This document shows, piece by piece, positions 16,873 through 24,754 of a DNA stretch of 64,000 nucleotides. The position numbers and the translations under genes were made by a program. The stretch spans positions 434,001 to 498,000 of the forward strand of contig CAWCMA010000007.1 in NCBI GenBank assembly GCA_963796565.1, read 5' to 3'. How positions within the stretch are numbered: the first letter of the stretch is position 1; each line of letters begins with the position of its first letter. The notes below the pieces were generated by a model, which was not told the DNA's origin, searched no databases, and was given only the letters and a program-made list of their open reading frames with translations. The DNA comes from JAKAVN01 sp963796565. Lineage in GTDB: Bacteria > Desulfobacterota > Binatia > Binatales > Binataceae.

Positions 16873-17370
16873 TCAGACTAGCGAAGGGGAGCGGCCGGTC
16901 GTGCGTTTGCGGCATCGATGGCACAGCGCGCGCACCTCGACCGAACATCCGAGCAACTGGAATTCACCGAGCGTTTGCCGCCCGGCGAGCAAGGTGTCGA
17001 ACTCGGGGGCCTCGAGATCCTCGACCCGCTTGCAGCGCACGCAGACCACGTGATGATGGGGGCGGGTGTTGCCGTCGTAGCGCGCGGTCTCGTGCAGCGG
17101 CGTCACCTTGCGCGCCTCGCCGACGTCGCACAGGCGCTCGAGCGTGCGATGGACGGTGGCGAGCGATATACGTGGATGCTGGCGGCGGACCAGGGCGTAG
17201 ATGCGGTCGGCGCGCGGATGGTCGCCCGACTCCAGTAACGCGCGCAGCACGGCGAGCCGCTGCGGCGTCACTGCCATCTTCTTGCGCCGGCAGTTGGCGA
17301 CGAATTCCGCGAGCCTGGCCTCGGCGTAGTGGCCGCGTCCTTGCCCGCCAAGTAGTTTAACTTCGGTCAT
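16873..17370 (-). CDS. Fur-family transcriptional regulator
   Basis: This 165-residue metal-dependent repressor of the Fur/PerR/Zur family has an N-terminal winged helix (TPQRLAVLRALLESGDHPRADRIYALV, then ISLATVHRTLERL). The hinge and dimerisation domain has ETARYDGNTRPHHHVVCVRCKR and a second CxxC in VRALCHRCRK, giving two structural-zinc pairs. The HHH run and the VEDLEAPEFD segment resemble PerR/Fur sensory sites, but metal specificity cannot be read with certainty. The ATG at 17370 directly abuts a perfect 7-1-7 Fur box with no room for a ribosome-binding site. The message is therefore either leaderless or starts further in (Met-32 is the next ATG). Confidence 0.9.
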   Translation of the reverse strand: MTEVKLLGGQGRGHYAEARLAEFVANCRRKKMAVTPQRLAVLRALLESGDHPRADRIYALVRRQHPRISLATVHRTLERLCDVGEARKVTPLHETARYDGNTRPHHHVVCVRCKRVEDLEAPEFDTLLAGRQTLGEFQLLGCSVEVRALCHRCRKRTTGRSPSLV

Positions 17371-17385
17371 TGATAATAATTATCA
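17371..17385. promoter_or_regulatory. Perfect 7-1-7 Fur/PerR box
   Basis: TGATAAT-A-ATTATCA is a perfect inverted repeat of two 7-mers about one base, identical to the Bacillus-type Fur consensus (7-1-7). It sits in strong contrast to the GC-rich surroundings and ends immediately before the start codon of the Fur-family gene. Direct autoregulation is the obvious reading. Confidence 0.85.
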
Positions 17386-17497
17386 TCTGCGGAGCCACGG
17401 CGATCAATCCCTTTCTGTCACTCTTGTTTCCCCTCGTTCCACCGATTTTCGGCAGGAACACAAGTTCGTGGCTTCTTCGGGTTCGCAGGGGATGAGC

Positions 17498-19300
17498 TCA
17501 CCTCAGTGGCAGGCTGACGCCCGCGGTCACGAGCGCCCCGCTGAACACGCCCATCAGCGCCTCGCCGGCTACCAGCCCCGCCGCGAACAGCAATCCGGGG
17601 CCGCTATTGCTGTCGCGGTCGCCGTCGCGGCGCATCAGGCGCGCGAGCGAACCCAGAAAAATAGCAACGCTCAGCCCCAACGGCAGGTAAAGGCCGATCG
17701 CGACCGGCATCACCGGCGTCCGCCATCGCGCGCCATGCCGCTCTAATATCGAATCGATAGCGACCAGCGCCGCGGCGAGCAGCGCGCCCGCGACGACCGC
17801 GCCCCAGGGCAGGCCGCCCTCGAACACGCCTTGCGCCACCTTGGCCATCAGGAAAGCCTGCGGCGCGGCTAACGCACCGGGGCGCGCGCCCGGCGTGCCG
17901 GCGATTCCGTAGCCCCGAATCAGCAGGTTGAGGATCGGCGCCATCACGAACGACGATGCCAACGCGCCCACCAACACCGAAATTTCGAGCGCGCGCGGCG
18001 TCGCGCGGACGTGGAGTCCGGTCGCAAGGTCGTGCAAGGAGTCACCCGCCATCGCGGCCGCCGTGCATACCACCGCTCCGGCCGTGATCGCGAGGTGCGG
18101 ACCGATAGCAGCCGGCACGCCCCACAACTTCAGCAGCACGGCGATCGCAAGCAGCACGATGATCGTCACGCCGGAAACTGGATTGTTCGACGCGCCGACG
18201 ATTCCGGTCAGGTAGCCGGCGATCGCGGTGGCGAAGAAGCCGATGAGCGCGAGCGCGATCGCCAGCGCCGCGCTAAGCAGTACGCTGTCGGAGAGAATCA
18301 GGCAGATCGCGAAGATGAGAGGGATGGCGAGCGCCGCCGCGCCCAGCACCGTCGTCGTCGAGAGATCCTGGTCCTCGCGCGCGACAGCCGCGACCTGCGT
18401 CGCCCGCGCCATTCGGATGCTCTCGCCGAGCGCGCGTCCGATCGGCGTGCGCATCCGCCACAGCGTCGCGAGCCCGCCGACCAGCATCGCGCCCACGCCG
18501 AGATAACGCACCTGTCCGCTCCATATCGCGCGCGCCGCGGCCCGGGGATCGAGGTGGCGCAACTCGGGATGATAGGCGCTCACGAATGGTATCGCGACGA
18601 GCCAGGCGAAGGCGCCGCCCCCGAAGACCAGGCTCGCGATGGGAATCCCGACGATATAGCCGATGGCTGGAAGCGCCGCCGAGATGTCAGCCGATCCGGC
18701 CAGTACGCGTGTGCCGATCCAGCGCGCGGATTGCACGGCGCCCGGTAGCACTCCGACGATGTCCTGTAACGCCTTGAGCGCGGCGGCGGCGATCCCGCCC
18801 CACAAGAGCGGCAACGCGCTCGCCCCGCCGGCCTCGCCGGCGCGGAGGACCTCGGCGCAGGCGACGCCTTCGGGAAACGGCAGCCGCTCCTCGACGATGT
18901 ACGCGCGGCGTAGAAAGACCACCAGCAGACTGCCCATCGTGGCCCCCGCCGCGCACAGCATCGTGACCTCGAGGTATGGCAGCGCGCCTTTCTCGCCCAG
19001 CACCATCAGCGCGGGAAAAGTGAAGATCGCGCCCGCCGCGACCGCTTCTCCGGCCGAGGCTATCGTCTGGACCACGTTGTTCTCGAGAATCGTCGCGCGG
19101 CCGAGCGCGCGCAGCACCGCCATCGAGATCACTGCGGCCGGGATGCTCGCCGAGACGGTCATCCCGGCATAGAGCCCGAGGTACGCGTTGGCCGCGCCGA
19201 GTAGCAGCGCGAGCCCAAGGCCAAGCACGATCGCGCGCGGCGTTATTTCGCGCGGCGCCACGTCCGCGGCGTCCGGAGGGGTTCCGGTCAGCCGCGCCAC
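17498..19300 (-). CDS. OPT-family oligopeptide/metal-chelate transporter
   Basis: This 600-residue polytopic inner-membrane protein of the oligopeptide transporter (OPT) superfamily has the usual bacterial length and about 14-16 hydrophobic segments. The start ITPRAIVLGLGLALLLGAANAYLGL leads into the characteristic NNVVQTIASAGEAVAAG motif near residues 78-94, then a cytoplasmic loop EERLPFPEGVACAEVL. Members move peptides or iron and other metal chelates. The Fur-family gene lies just downstream on the same strand, which makes metal-chelate uptake a reasonable but unproven idea. No peptidase gene is adjacent. Confidence 0.9.
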   Translation of the reverse strand: MARLTGTPPDAADVAPREITPRAIVLGLGLALLLGAANAYLGLYAGMTVSASIPAAVISMAVLRALGRATILENNVVQTIASAGEAVAAGAIFTFPALMVLGEKGALPYLEVTMLCAAGATMGSLLVVFLRRAYIVEERLPFPEGVACAEVLRAGEAGGASALPLLWGGIAAAALKALQDIVGVLPGAVQSARWIGTRVLAGSADISAALPAIGYIVGIPIASLVFGGGAFAWLVAIPFVSAYHPELRHLDPRAAARAIWSGQVRYLGVGAMLVGGLATLWRMRTPIGRALGESIRMARATQVAAVAREDQDLSTTTVLGAAALAIPLIFAICLILSDSVLLSAALAIALALIGFFATAIAGYLTGIVGASNNPVSGVTIIVLLAIAVLLKLWGVPAAIGPHLAITAGAVVCTAAAMAGDSLHDLATGLHVRATPRALEISVLVGALASSFVMAPILNLLIRGYGIAGTPGARPGALAAPQAFLMAKVAQGVFEGGLPWGAVVAGALLAAALVAIDSILERHGARWRTPVMPVAIGLYLPLGLSVAIFLGSLARLMRRDGDRDSNSGPGLLFAAGLVAGEALMGVFSGALVTAGVSLPLR

Positions 19301-19413
19301 GCGATTCGCCGTACCGCCATGCGACGAACGGGAGTGCCTATCGAAAAATTCTCCGCGAGGTCATCCGAGAGCTTATCGGACCGAGAGATTATCGGACGCG
19401 GGCGCAGCGACGT

Positions 19414-19908
19414 TCACATCGCTGCGTGTTGAGACGCCGCCGGGTTCGCGTGAGGTTGGCCGGCCGCGTCCCACCCCATGATTCCGTCCGCCATCACGCT
19501 CACGTCAGTGTAGCCCGCCTTGACCGCGCGCCGGGCCGCGCTGTGCGAGGCCATACAATGCGTGTTGGCGCAGTAGAAAACCAGCTTGGCATTTCTGGCG
19601 GGCGGCAGTTCCGTCGCAACATCGTATTTGTTGTAGGAAGGAAGCATCCGCGCTCCCGGGATCACGCCGTATTCCTCGCGCGTGGGCTCGACGTTGGCGT
19701 CGAGGACTACGACATGCGAATTGGGATCGGCCTCGAGCGCGGCAAGGTCGGCGACGTGGATGAGCTTGAAGTTGTCATCTTCATGCTTATTGCCGAGCAG
19801 CGCGGTAACCTTATCCCATGCGGACGAGCCATCACCGGCACGTGCCGGCATGGCGGCCGCGAGGGCCAACAGCGCCAGCAAAGCTATCGAGATCGACCAT
19901 TTACGCAT
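19414..19908 (-). CDS. Periplasmic rhodanese-domain protein
   Basis: The product has a signal peptide (MRKWSISIALLALLALAAAMPARAG) and one rhodanese domain. The active-site loop is VFYCANTHCMASHSAARRA, with the nucleophilic Cys in HCMASHS, followed by AGYTDVSVMADGIMGWDAAG, the usual C-terminal rhodanese segment. Rhodaneses transfer sulfane sulfur or carry persulfide; an exported one may serve in periplasmic sulfur or redox chemistry. The ATG at 19908 starts a normal signal peptide; an in-frame start at 19935 adds nine residues. This domain is a useful internal comparison for the TGA-interrupted rhodanese at 56317. Confidence 0.9.
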   Translation of the reverse strand: MRKWSISIALLALLALAAAMPARAGDGSSAWDKVTALLGNKHEDDNFKLIHVADLAALEADPNSHVVVLDANVEPTREEYGVIPGARMLPSYNKYDVATELPPARNAKLVFYCANTHCMASHSAARRAVKAGYTDVSVMADGIMGWDAAGQPHANPAASQHAAM

Positions 19909-20162
19909 TTCGGTGCGCACATCGGCTCTGCGCATGTCAGTGCTCTCCCAAAGTCTCGTTCACTACTTCCAGCCAACAGGGAATTCACGATACCACGGAC
20001 GTCGGATATTGGCCAAGGAGGGTTCGCGGCGGGCGAATACAGCCTTGCTTCGATGGGGCCAAACCCGCCAATATGACGCCGATTGTCTATGCTCCCGTTG
20101 GGGGGCGTATCGACGCGATCGCGAAGCCGCGAGGCATACGCGAATGAATCCGGAGCATGGGG

Positions 20163-20654
20163 ATGAGTGAAGAATTTCGATCGCGGGCCAAAAAATGGCC
20201 TAAGGGAAATCATTACGAGGATTTCAAGCTCGGTCATGTATATCAGCATCATTGGGGGCGCACGCTCAACGACGGCGACAACAGCCTGTTTTCGACCCTG
20301 ACGCTCAGCTTCAATCCGCTCTACTTCAACGCCGACTACGCGCATGCCCACGGTCACGGCGGCGTCGTACTGAACCCGATGCTGGTTTTTCTGACAGTGT
20401 TCGGGCTCTCGGTCGAGGACCTCAGTGAAGCGGGCGGCCTGTTCCTGGGCGTGGACGATCTGAAATTCCATCGCACCGTCTACCCCGGCGAGACCCTCAT
20501 CGCGCGCAGCACGGTGCTGGACAAGCGCGAGTCGACCAGCCGGCCCGATAGCGGAATCGTGAGCTGGCACACCGAGGGCCACAACAGCCGCGGCGAGCTG
20601 GTGATCGATTTCCGCCGCACCAATCTAGTGACCAAGAGGAAAGCCCATCCATGA
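20163..20654 (+). CDS. MaoC-like hydratase (first of cluster)
   Basis: This ~163-residue single hot-dog domain of the MaoC family hydrates enoyl-CoA thioesters. Visible features are the start YEDFKLGHVYQHHWGRTL, the catalytic-type stretch NPLYFNADYAHAHGHGGVVLNP in place of the usual D-x4-H hydratase motif, and the C-terminal RTVYPGETLIARSTVLDKRES. A GGAG 7 nt upstream favours the ATG at 20163 over that at 20157. Its stop overlaps the acyl-CoA dehydrogenase start (ATGA), so the two are translationally coupled. The family and context suggest action on mesaconyl-like or branched enoyl-CoA, but this is inference. Confidence 0.85.
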   Translation: MSEEFRSRAKKWPKGNHYEDFKLGHVYQHHWGRTLNDGDNSLFSTLTLSFNPLYFNADYAHAHGHGGVVLNPMLVFLTVFGLSVEDLSEAGGLFLGVDDLKFHRTVYPGETLIARSTVLDKRESTSRPDSGIVSWHTEGHNSRGELVIDFRRTNLVTKRKAHP

Positions 20655-21805
20655 GTTACATCACCGAGGAACGCAAGCTTATACAGCAGATGGCGCGGGA
20701 TTTCGCGATCGAGCAGGTCCTGCCCATCGCCAACAAGCTGGATCCCGAGCAGGGCGACATCCCGATGTCGCTGCGCGACCAGATGGCCGAACTGGGCTAC
20801 TTCGGCATCCTGATTCCGGAGGAGTACGGCGGCCTGGGACTCGGCGTGTTCGAGTACGCGCTGGTGACCGAGGAACTGGCGCGGGCCTGGATGAGCGTCG
20901 CCAGCATCATCGCGCGCGGCAACTCGCTGTGGGGCGGCGTTAGCGAAGAGGACAAGCGCCGCTATTTTCCGAAAATAGCGCGGGGCGAATGGCTGGGGGC
21001 GTTTTCGCTGTCCGAGCCCGACGCAGGTTCGGACCTGGCCAGTGTTGCGTGTAAGGCCACGCGCCAGGGCGATGAATGGGTGATCAACGGCACCAAGACC
21101 TGGTGCACGTTCGCGGACGGCGCCGATTACATCGTGCTGTTCGCACGCACTTCGCCGTCAACCGATCCCAAGCGCCGCCACGTCGGGATCAGCCAGTTCC
21201 TGGTTCAAAAGGAACGCGGCGGCTTTCCGCCGGGGATTACCGGATCGCCGATCCGCAAGATCGGTTACTTCGGCTGGAAAACTTTCGAGCTGCACTTCGA
21301 CAACTTTCGTCTGCCGGCCGCCGCGCTGCTCGGCGAGGAAGGACGCGGATTCTATGCGATGATGGCGGGATTGGAGACCGCTCGGGTGCATACCGCGGCG
21401 CGCGCGATTGGCCTGGCGCGCGGCGCGCTGGACGATTCCGTCGAGTATGCCAAGCGCCGCTCGCAATTCGGTCATCCAATCGGCGACTTCCAGGCGATCC
21501 GTTTCAAGCTGGCCGAGATGGCCGCCAATATCGAGGCCGCGCGTCAGCTCATGTACTTCGTCGCCAACGAAGTCGACAGCAAACGGCGCTGCGACAAGGA
21601 AGCGTCGATGGTGAAGTGGTTCGCCTCCGAGATGGCAGAGCGGGTGACCAGCGAAGCGCTGCAGATTCACGGAGGTTACGGCTACACCAAGGATTTTGCG
21701 ATCGAGCGCTACTGGCGTGATGCGCGGCTGACCAAGATTTTCGAGGGCACCTCACAAATCCAGCTCCGCGTGATTTCGGATCGGCTGCTGGGGCCGCAAG
21801 ACTAG
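20651..21805 (+). CDS. Acyl-CoA dehydrogenase
   Basis: This 384-residue FAD enzyme introduces the alpha-beta double bond in an acyl-CoA. It is standard in length. FAD-binding motifs are GAFSLSEPDAGSDLA and TKTWCTFADGADYIVLFAR; the C-terminal helices contain RRSQFGHPIGDFQAIRFKLAEM. QIHGGYGYTKDFAIER and KIFEGTSQIQ hold the catalytic Glu at the canonical position (the EGT motif). It sits between two MaoC-type hydratases and upstream of a CitE-like lyase. That order would suit methylsuccinyl-CoA or a related branched substrate, though ordinary short-chain acyl-CoAs remain possible. Confidence 0.93.
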   Translation: MSYITEERKLIQQMARDFAIEQVLPIANKLDPEQGDIPMSLRDQMAELGYFGILIPEEYGGLGLGVFEYALVTEELARAWMSVASIIARGNSLWGGVSEEDKRRYFPKIARGEWLGAFSLSEPDAGSDLASVACKATRQGDEWVINGTKTWCTFADGADYIVLFARTSPSTDPKRRHVGISQFLVQKERGGFPPGITGSPIRKIGYFGWKTFELHFDNFRLPAAALLGEEGRGFYAMMAGLETARVHTAARAIGLARGALDDSVEYAKRRSQFGHPIGDFQAIRFKLAEMAANIEAARQLMYFVANEVDSKRRCDKEASMVKWFASEMAERVTSEALQIHGGYGYTKDFAIERYWRDARLTKIFEGTSQIQLRVISDRLLGPQD

Positions 21806-21857
21806 ACAGGGACTAGACGGGTTAAGACCAGGCGGGTATGGGGCGGGAGCCCACACG

Positions 21858-22541
21858 ATGGCATCAGAGACAGGAAACGGATTCGCGCCCGAGCCGCGCA
21901 CCCTGACCGGCGGCGACAATTACTTCGAGGACTTCAACCCCGGCGACGTTTACGAGCACGCGCGCGGCAAGACCGTCGGCGAGATCGACAACGTGCTCAT
22001 CACCAACCTGGTGATGAACACGGCGCAGGGTCATTTCAACGAGCATTTGATGGCGTCCAACCCGATCGGCCATCGCATCACCTTCGGCGGCGTCACCGCC
22101 TCGATGGTGATCGGCTTGGCGATGGAAGATACGGGCGAGCAGGCGCTTGCCGAACTGGCGCTGGACAAGATTCGGTTTCGCACGCCGGTGCTGCATGGCG
22201 ACACGCTCTACGCGTTTTCCGAGGTGCTGGAGACGGGCGACTTCGACGCGGGCGCGGCCGGGCGGCCCGACCTCGCGCGATTCAACCCCGCGGAAGTCGG
22301 CGAAGTGCGTTTTCGCCATTGGGGAGTGAACCAGCGCGGCGACGTGGTGTTCGAGGGCGAGCGGCGGGTGCTGCTCAAGCGCCGCGCGTTTCGGCCGCGC
22401 GCGAGCGTGCCGGCGAAGCCGGCGCGCTCGCGTGCGCCCGTGCGGGGCGCGGCGGCACGGCAGAAGCCGCCGGCGCGGCGCGCAGTGCGCGCCCGCGCCA
22501 CGGCGGCCAAGAAGGGCGGCGCGCGCCGGCGCCGGCGATAG
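21858..22541 (+). CDS. MaoC-like hydratase with Arg/Ala-rich tail
   Basis: Residues 1 to about 175 form a MaoC hot-dog domain: NYFEDFNPGDVYEHARGKTV, NTAQGHFNEHLMASNPIGHRITFGG in the position of the catalytic motif, and RFRTPVLHGDTLYAFSEVLE. The remaining ~50 residues are extremely basic (ARSRAPVRGAAARQK, ending KKGGARRRRR), like a histone-H1 or AlgP tail, and not part of the enzyme fold. The DNA encoding the tail contains a 15-bp-arm inverted repeat. The gene sits 52 nt after the acyl-CoA dehydrogenase. Hydration of the enoyl-CoA product of that enzyme is the likely role. Confidence 0.85.
   Translation: MASETGNGFAPEPRTLTGGDNYFEDFNPGDVYEHARGKTVGEIDNVLITNLVMNTAQGHFNEHLMASNPIGHRITFGGVTASMVIGLAMEDTGEQALAELALDKIRFRTPVLHGDTLYAFSEVLETGDFDAGAAGRPDLARFNPAEVGEVRFRHWGVNQRGDVVFEGERRVLLKRRAFRPRASVPAKPARSRAPVRGAAARQKPPARRAVRARATAAKKGGARRRRR
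22400..22432. repeat. Inverted repeat within the MaoC tail
   Basis: Arms 22400-22414 and 22418-22432 (15 bp, one mismatch that would be a G-U pair in RNA) flank a 3-nt loop gaa. It lies at the junction of the MaoC fold and its Arg-rich extension and may have created part of that extension. Confidence 0.8.
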
Positions 22542-22573
22542 CCGGGCGCCGAGAGCAGGCCGCCGATGCGGAT

Positions 22574-22617
22574 CGGCGGGGAGGCGGCGCGGCATTGGCT
22601 GCGCCGCCTCCCCGCCG
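22574..22617. repeat. Long GC hairpin downstream of the MaoC gene
   Basis: Arms of 20 bp (22574-22593 and 22598-22617) with one mismatch enclose the tetraloop attg. It begins 33 nt past the MaoC stop codon. There is no T tract after it, so a standard intrinsic terminator is unlikely; it could be an RNA-stabilising hairpin between the MaoC and lyase genes. Confidence 0.85.
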
Positions 22618-22719
22618 GCCGCGTAACCGCGCGGCGACGTTCGACCGCCTCGGGACGGGCGGCAGCGGCGAGGCGGTCGGCAAGGCAAGGATTACATTGG
22701 GGATCACATAGGGGACTAC

Positions 22720-23631
22720 ATGGGAATGACCACAACGATGCGTCTACGCAGGTCGGAACTCTCCACCCCGGGCAGCAATGTGCGGATGATCGAGCGCGCT
22801 GCGGCCAGCAGCGCCGACCTGGTCTTCCTCGACCTCGAGGATTCGGTCGCGCCGAGCGAAAAGGTGGCCGCGCGCGCCAGGGTCATCGACGCGCTCAACG
22901 GCCTTGACTGGGGCAAGAAGACCCGCGCCGTGAGGATCAACAACGTCGAGACCGAATACGCCTACCAGGAAGTGATCGACCTGGCCGAAAAGGCTGGCGA
23001 CAACCTCGACCTGATAATCATTCCCAAGGTCAAGGCGCCCCGCGACCTGTGGTTCGTCGACACCTTGCTCTCGGGAGTCGAGATGAGGCTCAAGCGCAAG
23101 CGGCGCATCGGGATCGAGGTGCTGATCGAAGAGGTGCAGGCGCTCATTAATGTCGAAGAAATCGCGCGCTGCACGCCGCGCCTGGAAGCGATCATCTTCG
23201 GCCCTGGCGACTTCAGCGCCTCGCAGGGCGTGCGCATTCCCGCCAAGGGTGCCGCGGCATATCCGGGCGATATGTGGCACTACGCGCGCAACAAGATAGT
23301 GGTCGCGGCACGCGCGGCGGGAATCGACGCGATCGACGGTCCGTTCGCCGACTTTCACGATCCGGAGGGTTACCAGCGCGAGGCGACGTGGGCGTCGATT
23401 CTCGGCTTCGTCGGCAAATGGGCGATTCATCCGAGCCAGATCGATCTCGCCAACGAAGTGTACTCGCCGACCAAGGATGAAGTCGCACGCGCGCGCAAGA
23501 TGGCCGAGGTCTATGCCAAAGCCGAGGCCGACGGCCTTGGTGCGGTCACTTATGAGGGTGTGATGATCGACGTCGCGACCATACGCGGCATCCGCCACGT
23601 TATCGAGCGCGCCGACCTGATTGGGATGTAG
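22720..23631 (+). CDS. CitE-like CoA-ester lyase (HpcH/HpaI family)
   Basis: This 303-residue TIM-barrel lyase splits or joins beta-hydroxyacyl-CoA esters such as malyl-CoA, beta-methylmalyl-CoA or citramalyl-CoA using Mg2+. It shows RRSELSTPGSNVRM near the start (CoA/phosphate Arg), FLDLEDSVAPSEK (metal Asp/Glu), GIEVLIEEVQALINVEEIA, IFGPGDFSASQG with the second metal ligand region, and KWAIHPSQIDLANEVYSPT at the end. With the preceding dehydrogenase and hydratases it completes a plausible saturated C5 acyl-CoA to hydroxyacyl-CoA to C2 plus C3 route. An ATG two codons downstream is an alternative start. Confidence 0.92.
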   Translation: MGMTTTMRLRRSELSTPGSNVRMIERAAASSADLVFLDLEDSVAPSEKVAARARVIDALNGLDWGKKTRAVRINNVETEYAYQEVIDLAEKAGDNLDLIIIPKVKAPRDLWFVDTLLSGVEMRLKRKRRIGIEVLIEEVQALINVEEIARCTPRLEAIIFGPGDFSASQGVRIPAKGAAAYPGDMWHYARNKIVVAARAAGIDAIDGPFADFHDPEGYQREATWASILGFVGKWAIHPSQIDLANEVYSPTKDEVARARKMAEVYAKAEADGLGAVTYEGVMIDVATIRGIRHVIERADLIGM

Positions 23632-23657
23632 TTATCCCGAGGTACTGTTCGCTGTAG

Positions 23658-23921
23658 CTACTTCTCGATTCTGAGTACCCAGACGCCGTCAGCCGCCCGC
23701 GCTTCGACTATGGCGTAGCCTTCGGCCTCGGCCGCGCGCGGGATGTCGCGCGCGCCGCGCGGATCGTCGAGCGTCAATTCCAGAATCTCGCCGGGCGTCA
23801 TCCGTTCCAGGCGCACCTTTGCGCGCGCCCAGTTGAGTGGACACTTGAGACCTCTGAGATCGAGCCGAATCACCTCGCCGGCGAGCTTCACGGCGTCAAT
23901 CCTATCATGCCACCGGCGCAT
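23658..23921 (-). CDS. TusA-like sulfur carrier protein
   Basis: The 87-residue product has the TusA/SirA fold signature IRLDLRGLKCPLNWARAK, with the conserved Cys that carries persulfide sulfur. The usual CPxP motif reads CPLN, lacking the second Pro. Later segments (GEILELTLDDPRGARDIPRAAEAEGY) follow the family pattern of a beta strand, DDP turn and helix. TusA-like proteins relay sulfur for tRNA thiolation, molybdenum cofactor or sulfur oxidation. The ATG at 23921 gives ~17 residues before the domain; a later GTG is possible. It lies 33 nt downstream of a DsbA-family gene on the same strand. Confidence 0.85.
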   Translation of the reverse strand: MRRWHDRIDAVKLAGEVIRLDLRGLKCPLNWARAKVRLERMTPGEILELTLDDPRGARDIPRAAEAEGYAIVEARAADGVWVLRIEK

Positions 23922-23954
23922 CGGATGGGGCGCCGCCGGGGCATCTCACTGCGA

Positions 23955-24578
23955 CTACTTGGCGGCGCCGAGCAGTTCGCTCGCGCGCTGCAGCACGCGG
24001 CGCATCGCATCTTCGCTTTGTGCGCCGACCAGCGGCCAGTCGCCGATTAGCAAGGTCGGGACGCCGTTGATGCCCTTTTGGTTGGCCGACATGGCGTTGT
24101 TCTTGATCCGCATCGCGTACTTTCCTGATTCGAGCGCCTCGTTCAACGCGGCGCGATCGAGTCCGACCTGCGCGCCAAGGTCCAGGAGTACGTCGCGCTT
24201 GCCGATATTGAGCCCTTCGTTGAAGTAAGCGCGAAAGACGCGTTCCTCGAAAGCCTCGGCCACACCAGCCTCCTCCGCGAACTCGCTCGCCTGCAGCGCC
24301 AGCATCGAGTTGGCGAACGTATGGGGCGCCTTCATTTCAACGCCGACCGCCGCGCCCATCGCTCGTATCCGCTCCCACAACGCCTCTCGCGCTGCGGGAC
24401 TCATGCCGGATTTCCACTGCTCGGCCGGCATCCCCTCGGCCGGCCATTCCGGATGTATCTGGAAGCCGCGGTGACGCACGGTGAAATCGAATTCAGGCTT
24501 GAGCTTTCGCAACGTGGCGAAGCCGACATAACAGAACGGACAGATGAAATCGGAGAACATCGTGATGTTAATCGCCAT
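23955..24578 (-). CDS. DsbA-family oxidoreductase (FrnE-like)
   Basis: This 207-residue thioredoxin-fold protein has a helical insertion, of the FrnE/HCCA-isomerase DsbA group. The active site is SDFICPFCYVG near residues 8-18 (CPFC). The end has GINGVPTLLIGDWPLVGAQSED with the cis-Pro of the fold. There is no signal peptide, so it acts in the cytoplasm as a thiol oxidoreductase or isomerase. The ATG at 24578 has a GGAG 8 nt before it and puts the motif where the family has it; an upstream start at 24629 is less likely. It is probably co-transcribed with the TusA-like gene. Confidence 0.9.
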   Translation of the reverse strand: MAINITMFSDFICPFCYVGFATLRKLKPEFDFTVRHRGFQIHPEWPAEGMPAEQWKSGMSPAAREALWERIRAMGAAVGVEMKAPHTFANSMLALQASEFAEEAGVAEAFEERVFRAYFNEGLNIGKRDVLLDLGAQVGLDRAALNEALESGKYAMRIKNNAMSANQKGINGVPTLLIGDWPLVGAQSEDAMRRVLQRASELLGAAK

Positions 24579-24754
24579 CGCCTTCGCTCCTCGTGTCTGA
24601 ATATATGCCGCGTTCCATCGCCCGGTCAAAAGGGCCCTTGGCGCACCAAAAGGGGCAACTTTCTGGGCGTGGTATGGCTGTGTTAGTAGCTAGGGGGCAG
24701 CGGCGCGGGTTTAGCGGGATTTGATCAAGGACGCGCACATATGCTGGAGGATGT

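Noticed and set aside
22574..22617. Rho-independent terminator after the MaoC gene
   Set aside because: The hairpin is strong but no T tract follows, and the lyase gene probably shares the transcript.
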